A stretch of DNA of 64,000 bases from an uncultured Anaerobutyricum sp. Its GTDB lineage: Bacteria; Bacillota; Clostridia; Lachnospirales; Lachnospiraceae. Location: NCBI RefSeq assembly GCF_934307085.1, contig NZ_CAKRCF010000008.1:1-64000 (forward strand). The letters are read 5' to 3'. The notes below the pieces were generated by a model. That model did not search any database. It saw only the letters and a list, made by a program, of their open reading frames with translations, and was not told the origin of the DNA. This document shows, piece after piece, positions 25,748 to 33,514 of the stretch; position 1 is the first letter of the stretch, and every line of letters starts with the position of its first letter. The position numbers and the translations under genes were made by a program.

Positions 25748-27100
25748 TTGAGCTATACCTGGTATGAAGTGTTCTGGTTTTTTCTGTTATATTCCTTTGC
25801 AGGATGGGTAATAGGAACTTCTGGGGCAGCATTAAAAGAGAAAAAATTTATTGATGTAGGATTTTTATATGGGCCGTGGTGTCCGACTTATGGGTTTGGA
25901 GCGGTTGGTTTTGCATTATTTTTGCCGGAATTAAAAACGCAGCCAGTATTCTTATTTGCAGGAGGAGTGATTATGTCATTCATTATCACTTCACTGACTG
26001 GACTGACGTTAGAACGTATTTTCCACCAGAAATGGAAGGATTATTCCAGACGAAGATTTAACTTTGGAGGATATGTTAACCTGCCTTATACGGTGGTATG
26101 GGGTGCGGCAGCACTTTTATGCATCTGGGTTGTCAATCCATTTTTAAGTAAAATTATTGGAATACTGCCTCATGGATTGGGAAAAGTGATTCTGATTATT
26201 GCCTATGTAGTAATGGTCATTGACCTTATTGGAACTGTTTCAGGAATTCTGAGTGTGCATATCCGCCTGGCAAGATTAGGAAAACTAGTCCTTGTAGAAG
26301 AAGTCTCTGATAATTTACAAAAAGCTGCAGATTATATGGGAAATGGTCTAACTGGCTGGGTATTAAAACACCTTGAAAAAAGTCATGAAGGTCTTGAAAT
26401 AAAAGAAATCATCCGAAGTAAACTGCAAAGACGGGAAAAAACACAGGAAATGGTTGGTGTATTTGCGGCAGGATGTGGATTTTACAAATTGTTCTGGCTG
26501 TTTTTCTTAGGATCTTTTCTGGGCGATATTACCGAGACAATCTTTTGTTGGTGGAAGATGGGATCCATTACGAGTCGAAGCAGTGTAGTATATGGGCCTT
26601 TTAGTCTCGTATGGGGAATTGGCTGTTTCTTTTTAACATATATGCTTTACCAATATAGAGACAGAAGTGATAGCTTCATTTTTATATTTGGAACAGTACT
26701 TGGTGGGGCATATGAATATATTTGCAGCGTTGTATTGGAGCTTGTCTTTGGGACCGTCTTCTGGGATTACAGCAAAATACCATTCAATCTTGGGGGAAGA
26801 ATTAACTTATTATATTGCTTCTTCTGGGGAATTGCAGCGGTAGTCTGGATGAAGATATTATATCCGAAGTTATCAGGACTTATCGAGAAAATACCAAAGA
26901 AAATTGGAGTGCCATTAACTTGGTTCTTAGTCGTATTCATGGTATTCGATATGGCAATATCAGGTCTTGCTTTAAACCGTTATCACGAACGACACCAAAG
27001 TATAAAAACACCAGAAAATTCCATAACGAAAATATTAGATACAAGATTTCCAGACTCAAGAATGGAAAGAATCTATCCAAGTGCAAAACATGTGAGGTAG
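25748..27100 (+). CDS. Duplicated CmpB-type putative transporter membrane protein
   Basis: This 450 aa multi-pass membrane protein is made of two related halves. Each half has a W/F-rich first helix with AGWVIG or GSFLGDITE, then YGPW / YGPF, then FNFGGYVNLPY / FNLGGRINLLY, the pattern of the CmpB (PF06541, 'putative ABC transporter permease') family. A cytoplasmic linker (about 170-230) joins the halves. The function of this family is not established; it lacks an adjacent ATPase. The start is TTG at 25748 with AAGGAG upstream. It converges on the surface-glycan locus and shares a palindromic terminator. Confidence 0.8.
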   Translation: MSYTWYEVFWFFLLYSFAGWVIGTSGAALKEKKFIDVGFLYGPWCPTYGFGAVGFALFLPELKTQPVFLFAGGVIMSFIITSLTGLTLERIFHQKWKDYSRRRFNFGGYVNLPYTVVWGAAALLCIWVVNPFLSKIIGILPHGLGKVILIIAYVVMVIDLIGTVSGILSVHIRLARLGKLVLVEEVSDNLQKAADYMGNGLTGWVLKHLEKSHEGLEIKEIIRSKLQRREKTQEMVGVFAAGCGFYKLFWLFFLGSFLGDITETIFCWWKMGSITSRSSVVYGPFSLVWGIGCFFLTYMLYQYRDRSDSFIFIFGTVLGGAYEYICSVVLELVFGTVFWDYSKIPFNLGGRINLLYCFFWGIAAVVWMKILYPKLSGLIEKIPKKIGVPLTWFLVVFMVFDMAISGLALNRYHERHQSIKTPENSITKILDTRFPDSRMERIYPSAKHVR

Positions 27101-27103
27101 GGC

Positions 27104-27177
27104 AATTCTAATTTATTAATCTGAGCAGACGCCACTGTCTTTATAGCGGCGTCTGTTTAACCCTACAAATTAGAATT
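27104..27177. terminator. Compact outer palindrome between convergent genes
   Basis: AATTCTAATTTATTAATCTG pairs with ACCCTACAAATTAGAATT, and CAGACGCC pairs with GGCGTCTG nearer the loop. It is the same outer sequence family as 20010-20115. It starts 4 bp after one stop codon and contains the stop codon of the opposing gene, so the last codons of that gene lie within the repeat. Confidence 0.75.
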
Positions 27178-28221
27178 AAAAAGCCCCTCTATTGCCTGAA
27201 AAGGATTCTTTTCAGGCTGATAGGAGAATTCCTGATGGAATTGTTCCTGTTCTTTGGACCAGATATTTTTGTGGAAAGGAAGATGCAACATTTCCTGAAT
27301 GTCTTTTAAATATAATCCTGGATAGAACTTCTCCATATATTTCCCGAAAAACTTTGGCAGATAATTGAGGCAATAAACTGGCTTTTTAGTAATGGAAAAA
27401 ATACCGGCATATTTACTGCTGTTTGTAACCAACATATCAGATACATATAATAAATCATTGACAGAAATAATGTTTTTGGTGTATCCGAAAGAAGAAGAAT
27501 ATCTGTATGGTAACTGATTAGCGATATTGGTTATATATTCATTGTTAGTGATTAGAAACCAGTCTTCACCAAGAACATCCATTAATTCTTTTAAATTAAA
27601 ATCCTGGAAAGGATTTTCTGGTATTATGTCTTTAGGAGCACTTTGCGGTGCACCAGCGAGGATAAGGGAAAGAATTTTTTTGCCTTTTATTTGAGGATAA
27701 TAGAATTCTATCTGTTTTCGGGCGGCACTTTGCTGTTCTTTTTGGAGTAGATCCCAGGAGACAATATAAGGAATATCGTCCCAGAAAGTAATAGTATCTT
27801 CCCACTCATAATAAGTTTTTAAAACTTTGCTGGTAAAAGGAGAACCTGTGAAGATGTCAGTGCATCGGATAAAGGTTTTCTTTTTTTTGAAATCAAGATC
27901 AGAAGAACCTTTCAAAAAAATATTAAATTGATAATCAAATGGAGCTGCTAAGAGCACTCTTTTCTGACCGGCAGCAGCACTTGGGATTTTGATTGGGATA
28001 GAAGAATCCATGCAGATAATGTTATCTGCATTTGTGCAAAAAAGCCGTCTGCCTTCTTCCATTTTTCTATTCATGGCAGGAAGATCTGTAGCAGTTTTAT
28101 TCAGGTAATATTCAAATTCTGTGTCAGGGAGAGCGGAATTAAGATGATTTTTTACAAGTTGTAAATCTAAATTAAAAGCTCGTCCACGTGTACTGACGAA
28201 AGAAATGGTATTTTTATCCAT
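27163..28221 (-). CDS. CDP-glycerol transferase-like partner protein, copy 1
   Basis: This 352 aa protein has no signal or membrane segment. I place it near the CDP-glycerol glycerophosphotransferase/GT-B group because the C-terminus DLLYVSDMLVTNSSKYAGIF lines up with DYMLVSDMLITDYSSVIFEYA of the fused enzyme next to it. The D-Y-S-S motif is changed to N-S-S-K, so it may use another donor or be non-catalytic. N-terminal part: STRGRAFNLDLQLVKNHL, then CMDSSIPIKI. It starts 1 bp after the stop of the GT2-TagF gene and so is translated with it. A 345 aa paralogue sits at 32476 in the same arrangement. Confidence 0.7.
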   Translation of the reverse strand: MDKNTISFVSTRGRAFNLDLQLVKNHLNSALPDTEFEYYLNKTATDLPAMNRKMEEGRRLFCTNADNIICMDSSIPIKIPSAAAGQKRVLLAAPFDYQFNIFLKGSSDLDFKKKKTFIRCTDIFTGSPFTSKVLKTYYEWEDTITFWDDIPYIVSWDLLQKEQQSAARKQIEFYYPQIKGKKILSLILAGAPQSAPKDIIPENPFQDFNLKELMDVLGEDWFLITNNEYITNIANQLPYRYSSSFGYTKNIISVNDLLYVSDMLVTNSSKYAGIFSITKKPVYCLNYLPKFFGKYMEKFYPGLYLKDIQEMLHLPFHKNIWSKEQEQFHQEFSYQPEKNPFQAIEGLFNSNL

Positions 28222-28222
28222 A

Positions 28223-31045
28223 TTACTTTGCCTCCATGTATGAATTAATCAGGTGTGCGATTCGCTCACAACTGTGACCATCACAGGCAGACATATATTT
28301 AGCAATGAACGCATTCATTTTATCGGTAATTATATGTTTTTCTGGATGTGTTAAATATTCGGTAAGTTCATTCTGATCTGTATATATATATCCTGGCAGA
28401 TCTTCAGGATAATTAAGATAAAATCCACGATCGTAGGTTGCAAGATCGTAACAGAAAAATGCAATCGGCTTTCTTAAAAGTGCATATTCAAATATAACAG
28501 ATGAATAATCTGTAATAAGCATATCAGAAACAAGCATATAGTCATTAGTAGAAAAATCACGCATAACACGTATATTTTTATACTTATGTGGCAGAATTTC
28601 ATTTTTCATTATCGGATGTGGACAAATTAATAATACCTGATTTGGCAGTAGTTCCTTTGAAAGACGGTCAAAATCAAGTTCTGGATGAAATTCGCTTCGG
28701 TCGCATCCGACATCACGGAAAGTAGGGGCGTAAACGATAAGAGACTTTCCAATCAAGCCTGGATGATGAAAATAAATTTTTCGTTTTATTTTATTAATTA
28801 ATCGTTTGTTAAAATACTCATCTGTTCTAGGGCAGCCGAGAGCCTTTACTTTATTATAATTTACATCAAGTGCATCTGCATAAATGGAACGAACTTCTTC
28901 TCCACTTACACAGACAAGATTGTATTGTGCGTGAGTTGCTCTGTCTTCCGGAAGAGACAAATTCGTACCTCTTTGTCCAAACTTTTTGAATGCACCGCAG
29001 GCATGCCACAACTGAATAACACGCTGTTGTGGTCTTAATGGAAAATATCTTAAATATTTTACGTAATCATCAGTAACGATAACTTTGCTTGTCAGGATGG
29101 CTTCTGTCATTTTCAAAGCTGTTTCAGGATCATGTGGAAGACGGCTGGCACAAATAACTTTTTTTCCTTTGATAAATGGATATAGAGCTTTTGCATTTCC
29201 TTCCAGGTGGCCATCAGCACGGACAGAAACGAATAAAACCTGATTCTGGAGCGGTTTTTTCTGGAGGGAGGTAGCTTTCTGATTCCAGGTCTGTTCTTTC
29301 TCTGTCTCATCAGGAAGATGACGGAACTTCATACCAGATTCAGCTGGATTATAAAGAATTTCAGGGCTATTTAATGTAACGGGCTTATCCCTCAGATAAT
29401 CTTCAATAAAAGGTTTTGTTTTTGATGTCGAAATATAATCAATAAAAGTTTCTGGTTGATTATTGTATAAAAGCATTCCATCAAGACGATAGAGGTAATT
29501 TCCCTTACTATAGCATTCCTTTATAAATTCTGGAAGCTCTGTATTAAAGTCAGAGGAAAGTGAACGGATAAATCCGACACTGAAAAATTTATTTGCCAAA
29601 ATTGCATCCATAGTAAGACAAGGGTTATATTTCTTTCCATTTTTTAAAGAAGTAGCAGAAATCTTGCTGAGGAGCATTGGCTGTGGCTGTGTATATTTTT
29701 TATGGTAAATTCCCTCAATGATAAAATCATAGTGTTTAATAAATTGTTTATAAGCCAGCCGGAAGGTACCAACAGCGTAAGTAATTTCTGTATCGCAAAA
29801 AGCAATATATGGAGTCTGTACCTGATTTAGAGCATGTGTAAATAACTCTTTTTTAGAGTCGCATTTTTCAAAGAAGATATTATCCTGTAACAGACCTTCT
29901 TTTTCTATAGATGCTTTCATAGAAAATGGTACGACGATTTTCATGAAAATAAGATTCTGCTGCTCTAAAGACTTCAGAGATTTCATGAAGTTCTTTTTGT
30001 CTGTCTTATCTCCATAGAGCACAGCGGTAAATAAAGCATTAGCTAAAACATCTTCTTTAGATGACTTTATATCATATAAAGAAAATTCAGGAAAAGAAGA
30101 ACTCAGCAAAGAAATTGTTCGTATATCAAGTGTCTGCAAAAGAGTATGAACTTCGTTCACAAGTCTTTGAATAGTAGCTGTATCTAAAGACCAGAATTGA
30201 ATATAAAACTGATTTAATATAATCTGTAATTCCTTTTGGATGATAGTGTTTAAGTAATTATGAATTTCTGGATTCTGCTGTCGGGCTTCTTCGATGGAGC
30301 TATATTCAGGATAATCCCTTAAGAAACTTTCTTTTGAGGAAGAAAGAATCAATTGATGGGCAATAATATAGTCCTTAATTTTTGATGGTGAAATAGAAGC
30401 AGTGATGGAGCCGCCATCGTCATATTTTCTGTAATGAGTAATTACCTGATCTAAACCAGTAATTTTATCGCAGTGATATAAGTATTCAGTGACAAAAACC
30501 CCATCTTCAGAATAAGAAATCGGGGCAAATGTTAAATTATACTTCTGAATCAGACTGCGGCGGAAGAGTTTATTCCATAAAGCAAAAGTCCAGAGAATGT
30601 CGGTATTATATTTATCGATTTCATCTAACACAACCAGCTCATCCAAATTATGGATTTGGATAGTAGTGTGACGATTAAAAATATCATACTTTGCAATGAG
30701 TAAATCTGCATCTTTTTCAGAAGCAGTATTGTACATGGAATTCAATGCATCACTTTCGAGAATATCATCTGCATCAAAAAAGAAGATGTATTCACCCTGT
30801 GCAACATCTAAACCAGAGTTACGTGCAGAAGAAGGACCGCCATTTTCTTTATTAATGATAATCAGATTGGAATACTTTTGTTTGTAAGAATTTAATATAT
30901 CTAAAGTTGTATCTGAAGAACCGTCATTAATTACGATAACTTCGTATTCGGAACGATTCATAGTTTGTAAGAAAATGCTGTCTAAGGTTTCGGATAAATA
31001 TTTTTCTGCGTTATACACAGCGATAATAACTGATATTTTTTTCAT
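28223..31045 (-). CDS. GT2 glycosyltransferase - CDP-glycerol glycerophosphotransferase fusion, copy 1
   Basis: This 940 aa two-enzyme protein is for cell-surface polymer synthesis. The N-terminal GT2 domain (about 1-230) has SVIIAVYNAEKYLSETLDS and the metal-binding DAD at 91-93 in FFFDADD. A second, divergent GT2-like stretch spans about 330-500. The C-terminal domain (about 590-940) is TagF/TagB-like: QLWHACGAFKKFGQRG, YAPTFRD, LICPHP, and SDMLITDYSSVIFEYALLRKP. The enzyme would add a sugar and glycerol phosphate to a teichoic-acid-like chain at the inner face of the membrane. It is followed 1 bp later by its 352 aa partner and is duplicated at 33515. Confidence 0.88.
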   Translation of the reverse strand: MKKISVIIAVYNAEKYLSETLDSIFLQTMNRSEYEVIVINDGSSDTTLDILNSYKQKYSNLIIINKENGGPSSARNSGLDVAQGEYIFFFDADDILESDALNSMYNTASEKDADLLIAKYDIFNRHTTIQIHNLDELVVLDEIDKYNTDILWTFALWNKLFRRSLIQKYNLTFAPISYSEDGVFVTEYLYHCDKITGLDQVITHYRKYDDGGSITASISPSKIKDYIIAHQLILSSSKESFLRDYPEYSSIEEARQQNPEIHNYLNTIIQKELQIILNQFYIQFWSLDTATIQRLVNEVHTLLQTLDIRTISLLSSSFPEFSLYDIKSSKEDVLANALFTAVLYGDKTDKKNFMKSLKSLEQQNLIFMKIVVPFSMKASIEKEGLLQDNIFFEKCDSKKELFTHALNQVQTPYIAFCDTEITYAVGTFRLAYKQFIKHYDFIIEGIYHKKYTQPQPMLLSKISATSLKNGKKYNPCLTMDAILANKFFSVGFIRSLSSDFNTELPEFIKECYSKGNYLYRLDGMLLYNNQPETFIDYISTSKTKPFIEDYLRDKPVTLNSPEILYNPAESGMKFRHLPDETEKEQTWNQKATSLQKKPLQNQVLFVSVRADGHLEGNAKALYPFIKGKKVICASRLPHDPETALKMTEAILTSKVIVTDDYVKYLRYFPLRPQQRVIQLWHACGAFKKFGQRGTNLSLPEDRATHAQYNLVCVSGEEVRSIYADALDVNYNKVKALGCPRTDEYFNKRLINKIKRKIYFHHPGLIGKSLIVYAPTFRDVGCDRSEFHPELDFDRLSKELLPNQVLLICPHPIMKNEILPHKYKNIRVMRDFSTNDYMLVSDMLITDYSSVIFEYALLRKPIAFFCYDLATYDRGFYLNYPEDLPGYIYTDQNELTEYLTHPEKHIITDKMNAFIAKYMSACDGHSCERIAHLINSYMEAK

Positions 31046-31186
31046 ATTTTCTCATCCTTATATTGTAAATTATTATGAAAAGATTATTATAAGCAGTTGA
31101 CATATTTTTTTATTATATACTAGAGAAAAAATTTTGGCAATTATATTCTTGAAAGAAGAATAATTGTAAGAAAATAGACAGATAAG

Positions 31187-31215
31187 TTGTTAAGTACAAC
31201 ATTTAATGCTATTAT
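31187..31215 (+). promoter_or_regulatory. Promoter of the acyltransferase gene
   Basis: TTGTTA (31187-31192), 17 bp spacer, TATTAT (31210-31215), 65 bp before the ATG. The divergent GT2-TagF gene must have its own promoter in 31046-31190. Confidence 0.55.
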
Positions 31216-31280
31216 AGCAGAGAAATTATCAATATATAGTTCTTCATGATTTAAAAATAGAAGAGAAGAAAGGAGTATAA

Positions 31281-32345
31281 ATGCTAATATTTGTATTGAT
31301 TTTGTTGATGGTTATTATAAGCAATGCACAGTTATCCTGTTGCAATGAGTTTAATACACAGTATTGTAGTATAGAACAGACAAATGTAGTTAAAGGAATT
31401 TTTGTACTGCTTGTATTTTTAAGACACGGTACTTCCTATCTGACTTTAAAAGGAGGGTTAGATGCTCCGTATTTAACAATGGATTCTGCTTTAGGCCAGA
31501 TGATAGTGGCAATGTTTTTGTTCTATTCTGGCTTTGGAATGATGAAATCCATGATGAAGAAGAGATTTGCTTATGTAAAAACGCTTCCCATAAAAAGATT
31601 TTTAATTGTAGTGTTAAATTTTGATATTGCGGTATTATTATTTTTAATCATGAATATTTGTCTGAAGATACATTTTGATTTGAAGACAATTCTGTTGTCA
31701 TTTACCGGATGGAAGGGAATTGGAAATTCAAACTGGTATATGTTTGCCATTTTTGGATTGTATATAATATGGTTTGTGTCCTTTTATTTTTTACGTTGGT
31801 TTGACAGTGAATTAAGTTTATATATTGGGATGGTGATTTTTACGATATTATCTGTGGCCTTTGTATATTGGCAGATGCAGATGGGGCAGCCAGCATGGTT
31901 CTATAACACAATCATAGTATTTGCACTGGGAGGCTGGTTTGCATTACTGCAGGATAAGATTGAAAATATCGTTATGAGAAATGATTATATTTATCTGGTG
32001 ATTGCAGCCGTAGTGGCTATATTATGCTGGATTAGTTATACAAATAAAAAAGGCAGTCTTCACGAGTATTCGGTTTGGGCCATTATGTTTACGGTAGCAG
32101 TTGTAATGATAACAATGAAATTGAGTATAAAAAGTACAGCGTTAGAATGGGTAGGAAAAAGAGTATTTAGCATATATATTCTTCAGAGAATTCCGATGAT
32201 AATATTTGTTAAGACAGGATTTGCAATGGAATCACCGTATGTTTTTCTGGTGTTAGCTTTTTTTATTACTTTAGGAATTTCAGTTATTTTTGATTATCTG
32301 GTAGGAAAGTTAGATCAGAGGATTTTGAAATGTTTTTATAAATAA
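31281..32345 (+). CDS. Membrane acyltransferase (acyltransferase 3 family)
   Basis: This 354 aa protein has about ten transmembrane helices. The first cytoplasmic motif reads VFLRHGTSY, where acyltransferase-3 proteins usually have an Arg/His pair near helix 1, and the segments FLFYSGFGMMKS and NSNWYMFAI match the family. Such enzymes O-acetylate surface sugars or teichoic acids. It is the only + strand gene inside the duplicated glycan locus, between the two GT2-TagF modules, so it probably decorates the same polymer. AAAGGAG precedes ATG. Confidence 0.82.
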   Translation: MLIFVLILLMVIISNAQLSCCNEFNTQYCSIEQTNVVKGIFVLLVFLRHGTSYLTLKGGLDAPYLTMDSALGQMIVAMFLFYSGFGMMKSMMKKRFAYVKTLPIKRFLIVVLNFDIAVLLFLIMNICLKIHFDLKTILLSFTGWKGIGNSNWYMFAIFGLYIIWFVSFYFLRWFDSELSLYIGMVIFTILSVAFVYWQMQMGQPAWFYNTIIVFALGGWFALLQDKIENIVMRNDYIYLVIAAVVAILCWISYTNKKGSLHEYSVWAIMFTVAVVMITMKLSIKSTALEWVGKRVFSIYILQRIPMIIFVKTGFAMESPYVFLVLAFFITLGISVIFDYLVGKLDQRILKCFYK

Positions 32346-32374
32346 AAAGATATCACTGTTGAAATATTGTTGTT

Positions 32375-32437
32375 AAAAGCAGCCATAATAGAGAGGGGTG
32401 TCAGGAAAGACAAGTCCTTTATTATGGCTGCTTTTTA
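32375..32437. terminator. Bidirectional terminator between convergent genes
   Basis: AAAAGCAGCCATAAT (32375-32389) pairs with ATTATGGCTGCTTTT (32421-32435), with A- and T-runs on the two sides. It serves the acyltransferase gene and the opposing 345 aa gene. Confidence 0.8.
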
Positions 32438-32475
32438 TGAATACAGATGGACTACATCAATTAACTGAAGAAAAA

Positions 32476-33513
32476 TTATTTTGTATATATATTGTAGATT
32501 TCTTCCAGCGGATTTTGCGTTGTATCATAAGCAAAATCCTGACAGAACTTTTGCTGTTCATCAGAAAGTATTGGTTTATCGTAGTTAATTTTCATTAATT
32601 CTCCTGCAGTGTTAAGATATAAATCAGGATAAAATTGCTTTATATAGGTTCCAAAATATTTGCTGCCATAATTTAAATAATAGACAGGTTTTTTCACAGA
32701 TGCAAATGCACAGGCATGTTTGCTGCTATTGGTAACCAGTATATCAGAAAAATACAGAAGATTATTGATATTAAAGCGGTCTTTCATATATCCGAAACAG
32801 CCAGCGTACTCAAAAGAGAGAGAGAAGGCCATTTCAAGAAAATTTGTATTATTAGTGATTAAAAACCAGCCGTCGTTTAGCAGATCAAGTAGTTTTTTTA
32901 AATTAAGATCTGAAAACAGATTATTTATTTCGTCTGTTGCTTTTTGATTCACCGTAATAACAGACAGGATTTTTTTACCTTTTGCCTGAGGATAAAAGTA
33001 TTCGAAGTCATTTCGAAACTTTGCTTTTTGTGGTTCCTGTGTAATATCCCAGGAAAAAGGAAGACACATACCATCAAGGAACGTAGTATTTTCAAAAACA
33101 TAAAAATCCTTTAAAAATCTGCTGAAAAAAGGAGCACCAGCAATGATATGAGTACACCGGATAAAAGTTTTTTTATGTTCTGATTCAGGATTCTCCATAT
33201 ATTTTAGATATTCTTTAAAAAGGTAATCATAAGGTGCCAGCGTCAGGAGACGTCTTTCCCCGGGAGCAGCAGGAGCGATTTTTATTGGAATAGAGGCATC
33301 CATACAGAGTAGATTTTGAGCATCTTTGCAGAAAGATAGCCGTGCTTTTTCTAATTGCTGGTTAACAGCGGGAACTTTGGTAGCAGTATTTTTAAAATAA
33401 TGTTCGAAAGTTACATTTGGAAGAACAGATGCCAGATAATCCTGTACTATTTTTAAGTCGATATTCATTTTTCTTCCACGTGTGCTAAGAAGTGAAATTA
33501 TATTGGCATTCAT
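32476..33513 (-). CDS. CDP-glycerol transferase-like partner protein, copy 2
   Basis: This 345 aa paralogue of the protein at 27163-28221 is collinear from end to end: STRGRKMNIDLKIVQDYLAS, CMDASIPIKIAPAAPGERR, KTFIRCTHIIAGAPF, DGWFLITNN, then DILVTNSSKHACAFASVKKPVYYLNYG. The same change from D-Y-S-S to N-S-S-K is present in both copies, so it is a conserved feature, not decay. It starts 1 bp after the stop of the copy-2 GT2-TagF gene. Function unknown; a GT-B-like sugar or polyol phosphate transferase is the best guess. Confidence 0.7.
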   Translation of the reverse strand: MNANIISLLSTRGRKMNIDLKIVQDYLASVLPNVTFEHYFKNTATKVPAVNQQLEKARLSFCKDAQNLLCMDASIPIKIAPAAPGERRLLTLAPYDYLFKEYLKYMENPESEHKKTFIRCTHIIAGAPFFSRFLKDFYVFENTTFLDGMCLPFSWDITQEPQKAKFRNDFEYFYPQAKGKKILSVITVNQKATDEINNLFSDLNLKKLLDLLNDGWFLITNNTNFLEMAFSLSFEYAGCFGYMKDRFNINNLLYFSDILVTNSSKHACAFASVKKPVYYLNYGSKYFGTYIKQFYPDLYLNTAGELMKINYDKPILSDEQQKFCQDFAYDTTQNPLEEIYNIYTK

Positions 33514-33514
33514 G

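Noticed and set aside
31097..31121. TTGACA-TATACT promoter upstream of the acyltransferase
   Set aside because: The spacer is 13 bp; TTGTTA-17-TATTAT at 31187-31215 is better placed.
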